A DNA stretch of 64,000 nt from Deltaproteobacteria bacterium (GTDB taxonomy: Bacteria; Myxococcota_A; UBA9160; JAJDAL01), in assembly GCA_029261875.1 (NCBI GenBank), contig JAJDAL010000039.1, positions 101,003-165,002 on the forward strand. Direction: 5' to 3'. Under the pieces are notes generated by a model. The model did no database searches and was not told the origin of the DNA. It worked only from the letters and a program-made list of their open reading frames with translations. A program made the position numbers and the translations under genes. Of this stretch, positions 8,324-17,269 are shown piece after piece; position 1 is the stretch's first letter, and each line of letters opens with the position of its first letter.

Positions 8324-8599
8324 ATGAGCGATCGGCGCGAACGAATCGAAGCCAAGCTGAAAGAGCGGCTCGGAGCGAGCCACGTGGAAGTGATCGATGA
8401 GAGCCACCTCCATGCGGGTCACGCGGGGGCAGCGACCGGTGCGGGGCACTTCCGCGCACTGATCGTGTCGGATCGTTTCGCGGGGCGCTCCGCCGTCGAT
8501 GCCCAGCGCCTGGTCTATGCCGCTCTGGAAGATGAAATGGGATCGGAAATCCATGCCCTGTCGATCCGGACCCTGACGCCCGACGCGTGGAGCGAATAG
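8324..8599 (+). CDS. bolA: BolA family protein
   Basis: Small cytoplasmic protein of 91 residues that, by family knowledge, partners with monothiol glutaredoxins in iron-sulfur trafficking. The pattern RIEAKLKERL...HVEVIDESHLHAGH followed by GHFRALIVSDRFAGRS and AQRLVYAAL is the BolA fold with the conserved FxG-like loop and the invariant His region. The start at ATG 8324 gives the usual family length; a longer frame from 8162 has no homology. Confidence 0.92.
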   Translation: MSDRRERIEAKLKERLGASHVEVIDESHLHAGHAGAATGAGHFRALIVSDRFAGRSAVDAQRLVYAALEDEMGSEIHALSIRTLTPDAWSE

Positions 8600-8621
8600 C
8601 CGCCGCTCCCGCGCGGCTCGG

Positions 8622-9473
8622 CTAGATGAAATCGCGCATCCAGACCGCAAGCGAAACGCTGAGGCCGGCGGCGTTGCGGTGTCCGCCGCCACCGAACCCG
8701 GCGGCGATTTTCGCGACGTCGAAATCGCCAATCGAATACAGCGAGATGTCGACCCGTTCTCCGGTGATTCGGTAGACGAGTCCAAACGGATTTCCGAAGG
8801 CCGCGCGTCTTGCGAGTTCGTGGCCCACGCTACTGCGCAGGTGTGTGGCGTTGACGGCCTCTGCGCGCAGCTTTCCCACGGAGATCGGATGGGCGTTTTG
8901 GAGCACCGCAGCGGCGACCCGCTGGTTGGAACGTACGATGGATGCGCCGCTGGCCGCGAGCTCGGGTGTCGGCGTGGCGGCCAATCGATCCCAAATCGCG
9001 AAGGTGCGTTCGAAAGAACCGATCGCGGCGTTGACGGCTTCGGATTCCGGGAGTTTCCAATTCCACAAGTCCTGGTCTTCCACGTAGGCGAGGAGTTCGG
9101 GAACGGGCTCTTCCCGGTGGAAGTATTGCCACGCCATGGAGGCACCCGAATGGCCCATGTCGTAGTGAATCTCGTGGCCCTGGTTGCGCAGGGAAGCGAC
9201 CAGGCTCGGGTCCCCCAGGAAGCGGTCGCGCGCGGAAACGTGGTGGTCGAGCACGACCACCTGCCCGGTGACGTCGGCCAGGGCGCGCAAGGAATCATTG
9301 TCCGGTGCGATATCGACGAAGGCGACCAGGTCGCCCACGAATTCGCGGGCGTTGATCTCGTCGTGATGTCCACGCGGGCGGTAGATTCCCGCATCGCCCC
9401 AAGCGCGCCAAACCGACCAAGCGGCGCCAAATCCGTCGGGACACCCCGCGTGGTAGAAACAGATTTTTCTCAC
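8622..9473 (-). CDS. DHH/DHHA1 family phosphoesterase
   Basis: Putative metal-dependent phosphohydrolase of 283 residues. The N-terminus FYHAGCPDGFGAAW corresponds to the DHH domain motif with Asp ligand, VVVLDHHVSA is the DHH motif (near residue 76), and GFGGGGHRNAAGL near the C-terminus is the DHHA1 substrate-binding glycine loop. Relatives include nanoRNases and cyclic dinucleotide phosphodiesterases; this short form without accessory domains cannot be assigned a substrate from sequence. Divergent from the CYTH gene. Confidence 0.85.
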   Translation of the reverse strand: MRKICFYHAGCPDGFGAAWSVWRAWGDAGIYRPRGHHDEINAREFVGDLVAFVDIAPDNDSLRALADVTGQVVVLDHHVSARDRFLGDPSLVASLRNQGHEIHYDMGHSGASMAWQYFHREEPVPELLAYVEDQDLWNWKLPESEAVNAAIGSFERTFAIWDRLAATPTPELAASGASIVRSNQRVAAAVLQNAHPISVGKLRAEAVNATHLRSSVGHELARRAAFGNPFGLVYRITGERVDISLYSIGDFDVAKIAAGFGGGGHRNAAGLSVSLAVWMRDFI

Positions 9474-9502
9474 GACGGACGAGCGTAGCCCATCCCCAGG
9501 AC

Positions 9503-9994
9503 GTGAGCGTGGTAGCGTGTCGGGTCGTGGCCACCGAACGCGAGATTCGATTCGTCGTCACCGAAGGAGAACCGCCCGCAGGTGGAACTTCGGTGGTGCA
9601 AGCCTATCTGTTGCGGAAACCCGCGTTGCGCGTGCGCCTTACCGGGCGACGCAGAGGCACGTCGACCTTGAAATTTCCGCGTGCCAACGGGGATCTCGAG
9701 TTCGAGTTCCCGGTTCCCGCCTGGGGGGTGCGCCGACTCCTGCGGCTTCCCCTGCCGCGTGTAGAAAAAACACGCTTGGTGGATGGCGAACTCGAAATCG
9801 ACGTCTACAGCTGGCCCCGCAAGCTCGTCGTCGTGGAATGCGAACTCGGCGAGGACGCGACCTTCGACTTGCGCGATGCGGAAGCTCGTGGGGCCTGGAT
9901 GGCGGCCCGAAGACCCGCGTGGGTGATCGCCTGGCACGACGTGACCCACGATCGATCGCTGTCGGCCTCGGCGCTGGCAGAGCCGCGCCCCTAG
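9503..9994 (+). CDS. CYTH-domain protein (triphosphate tunnel metalloenzyme-like)
   Basis: 163 residues from the GTG at 9503, or 155 from the GTG at 9527, which would place the domain at the N-terminus as usual. Visible CYTH features are the opening EREIRF (ExExK-like but with Arg in place of the usual Lys), an Arg pair in LRVRLTG, LKFPR, EFEFPVP, and late EIDVYSW and VVECEL strands. Family members hydrolyse inorganic triphosphate or nucleoside triphosphates within a beta tunnel. Divergent from the DHH gene with a 29-bp gap, and ends overlapping the MFS gene stop by 4 bp. Confidence 0.72.
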   Translation: MSVVACRVVATEREIRFVVTEGEPPAGGTSVVQAYLLRKPALRVRLTGRRRGTSTLKFPRANGDLEFEFPVPAWGVRRLLRLPLPRVEKTRLVDGELEIDVYSWPRKLVVVECELGEDATFDLRDAEARGAWMAARRPAWVIAWHDVTHDRSLSASALAEPRP

Positions 9995-11556
9995 AGGGCT
10001 TCGCCTGCCGCGCGCGCGCGTTCCAACATGGACGCTTCATCGCGCTCCAGGTGTCTCGAGGCGAGCCATGCGAACACCAGACCCAACGTGTTTACGGAAA
10101 GTCCCAGCAACATGGCGGTTCGAAGGCTCCCGGTGACGTCCGAGAGTTTTCCGATCGCGTAGGGCCCCAGGGCAAAACCGATCAGGGTCAGTACCAGGAG
10201 ATAGGTGGCGGACGCGATTGCGCGCATGCGCGGCAACACCAGGTCCTGGAGTGTCGATGCGCCGGCGCCAATCCACATCGCCGCCGCGACGTTGAGGGGG
10301 AAGTTCACCAGGTAGGCGACGGTCGTACTTTCGGCGAGCAACATCCCACAGCCCAGCGGAATCGGGACGACGGAAATCAGCGTCAGGAAATGCAGGCGCC
10401 CGCGCGGGTTCGTGCGTCGCCACCGATCCGCCAGGATGCCGCCGAGCACCACGCCGAGGAATCCGCCGGAAGCCGCGGTCCCTCCCAAGATGGTCCCCAC
10501 CTCTCCGGCGGGTACTTCGTGGATGCGGAGAAAGTACGGTGGCGTGAAGGCCGCGAAGCCGTACGCGGAAAACGCCAACGCGGATACCGATAGCGCGGTG
10601 TAGCGCAGGGTCGGAGTACCGAGGATGAGCGCGTAACTCGGCCGGTCGCGCAATCGCAGGGCTTGTACCCAGGAGATGGACGCATAGGCACCCAGGGCGA
10701 GCGCCCACCATTGGGCGGGATCCCCGGTGGCGGCCGATAGCGCGTAGGCGCTGAGCGCGATCGCACCCGCGATCAAGAGATTCCCAAAGACACCGCGCGC
10801 ACCGGCTCCGGAGCGCGCCAGGTGGAAGAGGGTCAAGGGGGGAACGATTGCGCGCAGCTCGTTGCCGAAAGCGCGAAACGGATGAGGTTCATTGGGCGCC
10901 TCGAACCCGTCGGCCTGACCGCGAACGGGTTCGCGCAAAGTCCGCACCCAGAGGGCGAGCAGGAGACCCGGTAGTCCGACTGCGAAGAAAGCGACCTGCC
11001 AGCCGCGAAGGCCAAAGGGCGCGGCGCTTGCAGCGAACGCGATGTCCCAGCGTTCGACGATCTGTCCGCCGATCCCCAGCGCCAAGCCGGCGCCGATGTA
11101 CACCCCGCCGGTGTAGATGGCGATCACGGTTGCGCGCATGCGCGGAGGGAAATAATCCGAGAGCATCGAGTAGGCGGCCGGCGTCGCGCTGGCTTCGCCG
11201 ACTCCGACGCCTACGCGGGCGCTGCCCAGGCTGGCGAAGCTTCCCGCCAACCCCGACAGCACCGTCATGATGCTCCAGACCGAAAGCCCCCAGGCGATCA
11301 AGCTGCGACGAATCCAAACATCCGCCAGGCGTCCGAGGGGGATGCCAAAGATGGCGTAGAAAACCGCGAATGCGGTGCCGTAGAGGAAACCGATCTCGCT
11401 GTCCGTGAGCCCGAGGTCCGCTTTGATGGATTCCGCGAGGATCGTGACGATGTTGCGGTCGAGAAAGTTCAGGAGATAGACGAGAACGAGCACGAAGAGG
11501 ACGTATTGCGCGTAGCGTCCCCCAACCTCGCTTTCCGTCTGGTTCGCTTCCGCCAC
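9991..11556 (-). CDS. MFS transporter (spinster-like)
   Basis: Inner-membrane transporter of 521 residues with about 12 hydrophobic helices and a central hydrophilic loop near residue 215. The first helix ends in NFLDRNIVTILAESIKADLGLTDSEIGFL, the start motif of the spinster/sphingosine-like MFS group, and the loop 2-3 motif appears as GRLADVWIRRS. The substrate cannot be predicted. Divergent from pabB with a 40-bp gap. Confidence 0.88.
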   Translation of the reverse strand: MAEANQTESEVGGRYAQYVLFVLVLVYLLNFLDRNIVTILAESIKADLGLTDSEIGFLYGTAFAVFYAIFGIPLGRLADVWIRRSLIAWGLSVWSIMTVLSGLAGSFASLGSARVGVGVGEASATPAAYSMLSDYFPPRMRATVIAIYTGGVYIGAGLALGIGGQIVERWDIAFAASAAPFGLRGWQVAFFAVGLPGLLLALWVRTLREPVRGQADGFEAPNEPHPFRAFGNELRAIVPPLTLFHLARSGAGARGVFGNLLIAGAIALSAYALSAATGDPAQWWALALGAYASISWVQALRLRDRPSYALILGTPTLRYTALSVSALAFSAYGFAAFTPPYFLRIHEVPAGEVGTILGGTAASGGFLGVVLGGILADRWRRTNPRGRLHFLTLISVVPIPLGCGMLLAESTTVAYLVNFPLNVAAAMWIGAGASTLQDLVLPRMRAIASATYLLVLTLIGFALGPYAIGKLSDVTGSLRTAMLLGLSVNTLGLVFAWLASRHLERDEASMLERARAAGEAL

Positions 11557-11596
11557 GAACCCGGCAGTATACTCCCGGGCGACCCCGGGGAGTCTC

Positions 11597-13066
11597 TTGG
11601 ATCAGAAAAATCTCGAACGCCGCCCGATCTGCACCGCTCAGGTCTGGCGGGAAATCCATGGCGCAGACGCGGATTGGCCGTCGCGGTTCGCAGCGTTGCG
11701 TACGAGCGCGTACCCGTGGTTGCTCGACAGCGCGTTGGCGTCCGATCGGCTGGGACGCTTCTCCTTTGCGGGTTGCGATCCCTACGCGGTATTGCGCGTG
11801 CGCGGCCGGCGACTCGAGTTGGAGGTTCTGCGCGCCGCACGCCCAGGCCTGCCCGCCACGGGCGATCTGACCGGCGATCGGGTGTTGGACGCGATCCGCG
11901 GTCTCCTGCTGCCGCCACCGGAATCGCAGGCTACGGGGATTCCGTTTTGCGGGGGAGCGGTGGGGTATTTCGGGTACGAGCTGGCTGCCCATTTCGAAGC
12001 GTTGGAATTTCGACCGAGTGACGCCTTGGAGGTTCCCGACCTGGTGTTGCTTTTCGTCGACCGTTTGATCGCGCGCGATCTTCGGGAAAACAAGACCTGG
12101 GTGAGCGGGTTGGGGTGCGCGACGGACGAGCGAGAAGCGAAAACCCTGGCCCTGCGTGCGGCAGCAGAGTTGCGCGATCGGTTCTTGCAACCGGCGCCGA
12201 AGACCGACGGGAAACCGGAGTCCGCGCAGCTTCGGGCCGCCGACCTACGGACGTTCTTCGACGAGGCGGACTACGCCAAGCGCGTCGACGAAATCCTGTC
12301 GGAGATTCGCGATGGAAACGTCTATCAGGTCAACTTCACCCATCGCTTGGAAACCGCGTATTCCGGAGACGCCTGGTCGCTGTATGGCGAATTGCGGAGA
12401 ACGAATCCCGCTCCGTTCGGCGCATTCCTGGAATTGCCCGAAGTCGCCATCCTCTCCAGCTCGCCCGAACGGTTCCTGCGGGTTGCTGCCGACGGTGCGG
12501 TCGAGAGCCGGCCCATCAAGGGGACGTCGCCGCGCGATTCCGACCCCGCCCTCGATGAAGGGCAGCGGCGCCGGTTGCAGGCCTCGATCAAGGATCGCGC
12601 AGAGAACTTGATGATCGTCGATCTGGTGCGAAACGACCTGGGGCGCGTTTGCCGGACGGGAAGTGTCGACGTGCCGGAGCTGATGGGCATCGAATCCTAT
12701 GCCCAGGTCCATCAGATGGTGTCGACGGTCCGCGGGCAATTGCGCGACGATTGCGATGCCCTCGACGCGCTGGCTGCGTCGTTTCCGCCCGGGTCCATGA
12801 CCGGGGCGCCGAAGCTTGCGGCCATTGAGATCGCGAAGCGCCTCGAGCCCGTGCGGCGCGGGGTCTATTCCGGCGCGCTCGGATACTTGGATGTGCGCGG
12901 GGGGGCCGACCTGTCGGTGGTGATCCGCACGATTGCGCTCCAGGGAGGTCGCGCCTTCGTGCACGCCGGCGGCGGGGTGGTGGCGGATTCGAACCCGCGC
13001 GCGGAATATCGCGAATCCATGGACAAAGCGCGGGCGGTCCTGGAAGCGTTGAAGGTGTCGGTGTAG
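11597..13066 (+). CDS. pabB: Aminodeoxychorismate synthase component I
   Basis: Uses chorismate and ammonia to make 4-amino-4-deoxychorismate for folate synthesis. The 489-residue protein has the anthranilate-synthase-like N-terminal domain and a chorismate-binding domain with the PIKGTSPR motif, whose Lys marks PabB rather than anthranilate synthase, plus ENLMIVDLVRNDLG and FPPGSMTGAPK. The TTG start at 11597 is preceded by GGGGAG. No PabA or PabC gene is adjacent. Confidence 0.92.
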   Translation: MDQKNLERRPICTAQVWREIHGADADWPSRFAALRTSAYPWLLDSALASDRLGRFSFAGCDPYAVLRVRGRRLELEVLRAARPGLPATGDLTGDRVLDAIRGLLLPPPESQATGIPFCGGAVGYFGYELAAHFEALEFRPSDALEVPDLVLLFVDRLIARDLRENKTWVSGLGCATDEREAKTLALRAAAELRDRFLQPAPKTDGKPESAQLRAADLRTFFDEADYAKRVDEILSEIRDGNVYQVNFTHRLETAYSGDAWSLYGELRRTNPAPFGAFLELPEVAILSSSPERFLRVAADGAVESRPIKGTSPRDSDPALDEGQRRRLQASIKDRAENLMIVDLVRNDLGRVCRTGSVDVPELMGIESYAQVHQMVSTVRGQLRDDCDALDALAASFPPGSMTGAPKLAAIEIAKRLEPVRRGVYSGALGYLDVRGGADLSVVIRTIALQGGRAFVHAGGGVVADSNPRAEYRESMDKARAVLEALKVSV

Positions 13067-13096
13067 CGCGCCGCAGAGGCGAACGGTTTTCGACAG

Positions 13097-13951
13097 TCAG
13101 CCCGGGACGACGATTCGGTAGACCACCGTGCCCCGCGCAACGAGTGCCTGGTCACTCTTGCGGGCCACTTCGACTTCGCTCCAGAACATCTCGCCGTCGC
13201 GTTGCAGGGAGCGTCCGAACCCCACCAGATCCGCGTCGCCCGCCGGTCCGAGAATTTGGGCTTGCATGCCCGGGGTCGACGCCTTGTAGGGGCCGGGTCC
13301 CGAGTGCGCCCAGGCCGCCATCGCGCCGGTCGTGTCGAGCAACGCCAGCGTGGCGCCTTCGCAGATGTTTCCGTCGGCATCGAGGTTTGCCGCGATGCGG
13401 GGCATCGCGATGCGCGAGTGCGCGTCGGTCATGTGCTCGACCGTCATTCCCAGGCGTTGAATGAAGGGTACGCGGCCGATGTGGGGTCCCATGGGGCCGG
13501 GGTCCCCGGCGCCGTCGTCGCCTCGGGAACGCGGGAGCGTGGCGTCGGGTTCCGAAAAGCGACCGCGGATCAACACGCTTCCGTGCGCAATGGGTTTGCC
13601 GTCCTCGGTCTGGACGTCGACTTCGACGAAGCACAGGGACTTGCCACGGCGCAGTAGACGACCGACGGCCAGGATCGCACTGGCTTTGGCGGCCGCCAGA
13701 TAGCTGACCTGGAGCGCTGCTGTGTGCCAGGGGCCGGCTTCCTTCCCGAGGACCTTCCGCCCCACCGCCTGGCCCGCCAACGCGATCATGGAAGCGGCGA
13801 CGCCGCCGTGTAGGACCTGTCCCGGATTCGAGTTTTCGTCTTTGTAGGGCAAACGCAGGCGCGCTTCGGATTCGGACAGCGCTTCGAGCTGGGCCCCCAA
13901 ACGGTCACTGTAGGGAGAGGCCTGGAGCCACTTGGAGACCGCGTCGCTCAT
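13097..13951 (-). CDS. Tandem hotdog thioesterase (PaaI-like, duplicated)
   Basis: Acyl-CoA thioesterase-like protein of 284 residues made of two hotdog domains in tandem. The first (about 20-135) has LHGGVAASMIALAGQAVG, the second (about 155-284) has CEGATLALLDTTGAMAAWA, each with the central helix that shapes the active site. Its ATG overlaps the stop of the alcohol dehydrogenase gene by four bases, so the two are co-translated and may act on one acyl or alcohol substrate route. Substrate unknown. Confidence 0.85.
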   Translation of the reverse strand: MSDAVSKWLQASPYSDRLGAQLEALSESEARLRLPYKDENSNPGQVLHGGVAASMIALAGQAVGRKVLGKEAGPWHTAALQVSYLAAAKASAILAVGRLLRRGKSLCFVEVDVQTEDGKPIAHGSVLIRGRFSEPDATLPRSRGDDGAGDPGPMGPHIGRVPFIQRLGMTVEHMTDAHSRIAMPRIAANLDADGNICEGATLALLDTTGAMAAWAHSGPGPYKASTPGMQAQILGPAGDADLVGFGRSLQRDGEMFWSEVEVARKSDQALVARGTVVYRIVVPG

Positions 13952-15048
13952 CGGTCGAGTCCGGGCAGGAGGCAGGAGTGGATCGACTCGTCGCCGGGGA
14001 TCTCGCGACCCAGGGTTCGGATGGCGAGGTCGGCGTCGCGCAGGCCGAAGACGTGGGTGTGCATCTTCTCCACCGGGATGCGGCGCGACTCGATCGCGCG
14101 AATCGCGCGCTCGTAGGCGTCGTAGGTGACGCCAATCGCGCCGTGGATCGTAATTTCCTTCATGACGATTTTGTCGGAGATGAACCCCGACACCGGTTTG
14201 AAACCCTTGACCCCGGCCAGGACGATCTTGCCGCCCGCGGCCACGAAGTCCAGGGCGTCGGCGACCGGCTCGGTCGCGTACGCGGAAACGTCGACCACGA
14301 CGTCCGCGACGCGGCCGTTGGTGATTTCGCGGATTCGCTGCTTGGCATTTTCGTTCTCGACGTCGATCGTGTGGTTGGCGCCGAACTGGCGCGCCAGGTC
14401 GAGCTTACGCGCATCGGACGCGAGGCCCGTGACGATGATGGTTCCCGCGCCCACTTCGCGGCAGGCGATGACACTCGCCAGTCCGCGCTGTCCCGGGCCC
14501 AGGATGACGACCGTGTCGCCCGGCTGCGTTTTTGGAATTTCAACGGCCCAGCGAAAGCCCGCACCGAGCGGGTTGTACATGACGGCGATCTCCGGACGCA
14601 GCTCCGAAGAGACCGGGTGCACGATGGCACCCGGCGCCAGGAACATGTACTCCGCGTAGGCGCCCCACAGGCCGTGGTCCACGCTCAGGGGAATGTAGGA
14701 GTGAATCTTTCGCGAATCGCAAAGGTGGTAGGCGCCGCGCAGGCAACGCGGACAGGCGTGGCAGGGCAACATGGTTTCGACCGCCACGCGCTGGCCGACA
14801 TCCACGCCCCAGCGCGCCGCCGCGCGGTCCCCGATGGCTTCGATGATGCCGAGGGGTTCGTGGCCGGGGATGACGGGCAGCGGGACCCGCAAATCGCCGG
14901 TGTATTGTTCGAGATCGCTGCCGCAGATCCCGCAGGCTTCCACGCGCAGGAGCGCGGAATCGTCGTCGATGTCGGGAATCGGCAGCTCGCGCGCTTCCAG
15001 CTTACGCGGCGCCGTTTGTACCATCGCGAGGGTCGAACGCGGGGTCAT
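13948..15048 (-). CDS. Zinc-dependent medium-chain alcohol dehydrogenase
   Basis: NAD(P)-dependent dehydrogenase of 366 residues. Catalytic zinc ligands are visible in ACGICGSD (Cys42) and GHEPLG (His63/Glu64); the structural zinc is bound by Cys96, Cys99, Cys102 and Cys110. The Rossmann glycine motif is VVILGPGQRGLASV. It is followed by the tandem hotdog gene with a 4-bp overlap. Substrate class unknown; sugar-alcohol and threonine dehydrogenase-like enzymes share this architecture. Confidence 0.88.
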   Translation of the reverse strand: MTPRSTLAMVQTAPRKLEARELPIPDIDDDSALLRVEACGICGSDLEQYTGDLRVPLPVIPGHEPLGIIEAIGDRAAARWGVDVGQRVAVETMLPCHACPRCLRGAYHLCDSRKIHSYIPLSVDHGLWGAYAEYMFLAPGAIVHPVSSELRPEIAVMYNPLGAGFRWAVEIPKTQPGDTVVILGPGQRGLASVIACREVGAGTIIVTGLASDARKLDLARQFGANHTIDVENENAKQRIREITNGRVADVVVDVSAYATEPVADALDFVAAGGKIVLAGVKGFKPVSGFISDKIVMKEITIHGAIGVTYDAYERAIRAIESRRIPVEKMHTHVFGLRDADLAIRTLGREIPGDESIHSCLLPGLDR

Positions 15049-15064
15049 GGATCTTCCGATTCGG

Positions 15065-15096
15065 TTGGGCCCGCCTCATTGTAGAGGTGGGCCCAA
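15065..15096. terminator. Stem-loop downstream of the Cys-rich secreted protein gene
   Basis: TTGGGCCC-G-CCTC pairs with GAGG-T-GGGCCCAA around a 6-nt loop, a 13-bp stem with one G-T wobble. It lies between the stop of the Cys-rich gene (15133, minus) and the start of the alcohol dehydrogenase (15048, minus). No T-run follows on either strand, so termination strength is uncertain. Confidence 0.45.
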
Positions 15097-15132
15097 GATC
15101 GTCCAAGCTCCGCGCTACCGGCGTTTTTCGCG

Positions 15133-16482
15133 CTAGCGGCACTCCAGGTCGACGTGCATCGTTTCGAACAACGGCGGCTCGCCGGCCAGGGATCCGGTCC
15201 ATTCCAAGCCGGAGAAAACCTCGAGCCCGAAGTCCTCACACGAAACGCCCGAAGTCGAAAGCGGCAGGCAGCCGGTGGTCGAGAAGATCTCCGTCGGTTC
15301 TTCGTCCCCACATGGCAAGTCGAACTCGAGTTGCGCCGTGATCCCGAGATTGCAGCTGAGCGCGCCCGTGTCGCAATCGAGTGTGCCCGCGTCGCATCCA
15401 CTATGGGGATTCAGGCACAAGTAGCCGAAACCTTCGAAAACCAGATGTTCGGCCACGTCGCAGGAACAGGTCGCTTGATGAGTAGCGGAGTCGATGGCGC
15501 CGCACGTCACATCGATGGCGCCCGAAGCGGCGCTAAACAGCAAATCGATGCCGGATGTCTCGAGGGTCAGAAGGCTCGGATCGAGGTCCGGAGTGGCCAC
15601 GAGTTCGCAGGTTCGGCTTCCCGGGGCTTCGAAATCGCAGCTTCCGTTTTGTTGTCCGTCGTCCAATGCGTCGCAATTCATCGCGAGGCCGTCCGCGGCG
15701 TTCAGGGCTTCACAGAGCGCGCAATCCACGTGTCGCAGCAAGCAGGCATGGTCGTCGGCAGCGCCGTCACAGCCCGGGATCGCGGTATCGAAGTCGACGT
15801 CCATCTTCTGACAGTTTGTGACCTCCCGCCGCAGGAAGTCCGGATGAAACGGGCTGCGGTCGCAAAACAGCGAGACGAAAGTGTCTTCGTTGATCGCTTC
15901 GAAGCAATTCTCCATGTCGAGTGCGCTTTGGATGGATTCGTCGCGCAGCCCATCGTATTTGCAATCTCGAAATTCGCCGAATTTCCGTTCGATACACTTC
16001 GAGGTTCGTTTCAGCACCCGTTCCTGACAGCGTTGGGTGTCCAGGTCGACGTTTTTCTTGGCCAGGACTTGATCCGGATCCGGTCCGAACAGACCGAACA
16101 AGATCGCATTCCCGGCGACGACACCCGCTTCGTTGATGGTTTGAGGATCCGCGATGCCGAAATCCGGCGGTGTGGCGACGCAATACTTCGCTTCGTGGGC
16201 GACCGTTTTTTGGATCGCTTTGGCGACCCGCTCCCTCGGGTCTGCGAGGAGACAGTCGGCGAACGTCGGTTGCTCGAGTTCATCCCGACTGAAGTCCCGG
16301 ACGCAGTTGCGCGCTTCGTCGGATTGTTTCCGCGCAACGTTTCGGAGGTTCCGGTTCAGCTTTTCGATGCAGCGGGTCTGGTCTCGGACCTGAATCTGAG
16401 CCGATGTGTCCTCTGGCGCCAGGAACCCGGCCAGAAGCATCAGGCAAAGGAGAAGGCGCGAAACGGCAATGGGGTAGTGCAT
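15133..16482 (-). CDS. Secreted Cys-rich protein of unknown function
   Basis: 449 residues with a signal peptide (1-29, ending TSAQ). The mature protein has over 30 cysteines. The first half is helical with spaced Cys (RCIEKLNRNLRN, RCQERVLKRTSKCIERK) and an ACLLRHVDCALCEALNAADG segment; the second half is acidic and beta-like with CSCDVAEHLVF and a GCDAGTLDCDTGALSC motif. No catalytic motif is recognised. The C-terminus has no PEP-CTERM, lipobox or membrane anchor, so it is probably released to the periplasm or outside. Not recognised as a named family. Confidence 0.72.
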   Translation of the reverse strand: MHYPIAVSRLLLCLMLLAGFLAPEDTSAQIQVRDQTRCIEKLNRNLRNVARKQSDEARNCVRDFSRDELEQPTFADCLLADPRERVAKAIQKTVAHEAKYCVATPPDFGIADPQTINEAGVVAGNAILFGLFGPDPDQVLAKKNVDLDTQRCQERVLKRTSKCIERKFGEFRDCKYDGLRDESIQSALDMENCFEAINEDTFVSLFCDRSPFHPDFLRREVTNCQKMDVDFDTAIPGCDGAADDHACLLRHVDCALCEALNAADGLAMNCDALDDGQQNGSCDFEAPGSRTCELVATPDLDPSLLTLETSGIDLLFSAASGAIDVTCGAIDSATHQATCSCDVAEHLVFEGFGYLCLNPHSGCDAGTLDCDTGALSCNLGITAQLEFDLPCGDEEPTEIFSTTGCLPLSTSGVSCEDFGLEVFSGLEWTGSLAGEPPLFETMHVDLECR

Positions 16483-16593
16483 GGTTTCCCTCGCAGAGCA
16501 GACGGTTCTCTAGTATGGCGTTCCTTTGGGGGGAACGGCCGTACAGAGCAGAATGCGTACAGAAAGATCGCAATTGGTTAGAAACGGGAAGGT

Positions 16594-17232
16594 TTACTTC
16601 CAAGCAAAAACGGGCTGTTCGTAGTGGGAGACACGCGTATCGCGGCCCCACAGCGCAACCTCGCGTAGTTGGTAGAGAATGGCGGCGGTTGGGGCGTGGA
16701 TATCCGTGCCCAGCATCGCGATGGAGATCAGTGGTCGATCGCTCTCGGGAATGTGGCGCAGGGTCGGGACCTCTGGGGCATCGAGTACGGAAACGGGAAC
16801 GCGGTAGGCCGCCGCCACCTCCTGCGGATTCGGTCGAAGGTCGACACGAGCGCCCCCCCAAACGACGACCGGTGTGATGACGAAACCCGATCGCGTGGCG
16901 TAGTCGTCGAGGGAGCCGAGCACGTCCGCATGCGATAATTCCAACCCGAGTTCTTCGTGGAGTTCGCGCAGGGCTGCACCGGTCGCATCTTCACCGGGGT
17001 CGATACTGCCGCCGGGAAGGGCCCATTGTCCGGCGTGGTTGCGCATGTCCGACGCGCGTCGGGTCAAGAGGAAGCATGGCCGGTGTTGGTCGTCGGCGAC
17101 CAAAGCGAGCGCTACGGCGGCCGCGCGCCGTGCGCCGATTTCCATGGCCCGGCGCGGGAACTGTTCGAGGTGCACTTGCACCTGGTTGCGCAGCCGTTCG
17201 TCGAGGGTCGCGTTCGGCGAGAGATCATTCAT
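16594..17232 (-). CDS. Nudix hydrolase, CoA pyrophosphatase type
   Basis: Hydrolyses a nucleoside-diphosphate-linked substrate, probably CoA or its derivatives. The 212-residue protein contains a complete Nudix box from Gly75 to Leu97 (G-X5-E-X7-RE-X2-EE-X-G) and the preceding LLTRRASDMRNHAGQW, which matches the extra motif that marks CoA pyrophosphatases (NudL/YeaB). Divergent from the alpha/beta hydrolase gene with a 37-bp gap. Confidence 0.88.
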   Translation of the reverse strand: MNDLSPNATLDERLRNQVQVHLEQFPRRAMEIGARRAAAVALALVADDQHRPCFLLTRRASDMRNHAGQWALPGGSIDPGEDATGAALRELHEELGLELSHADVLGSLDDYATRSGFVITPVVVWGGARVDLRPNPQEVAAAYRVPVSVLDAPEVPTLRHIPESDRPLISIAMLGTDIHAPTAAILYQLREVALWGRDTRVSHYEQPVFAWK

Positions 17233-17269
17233 CGAGAGTCACCGCGCGCAACGCTAGCATGGGCCGGCC

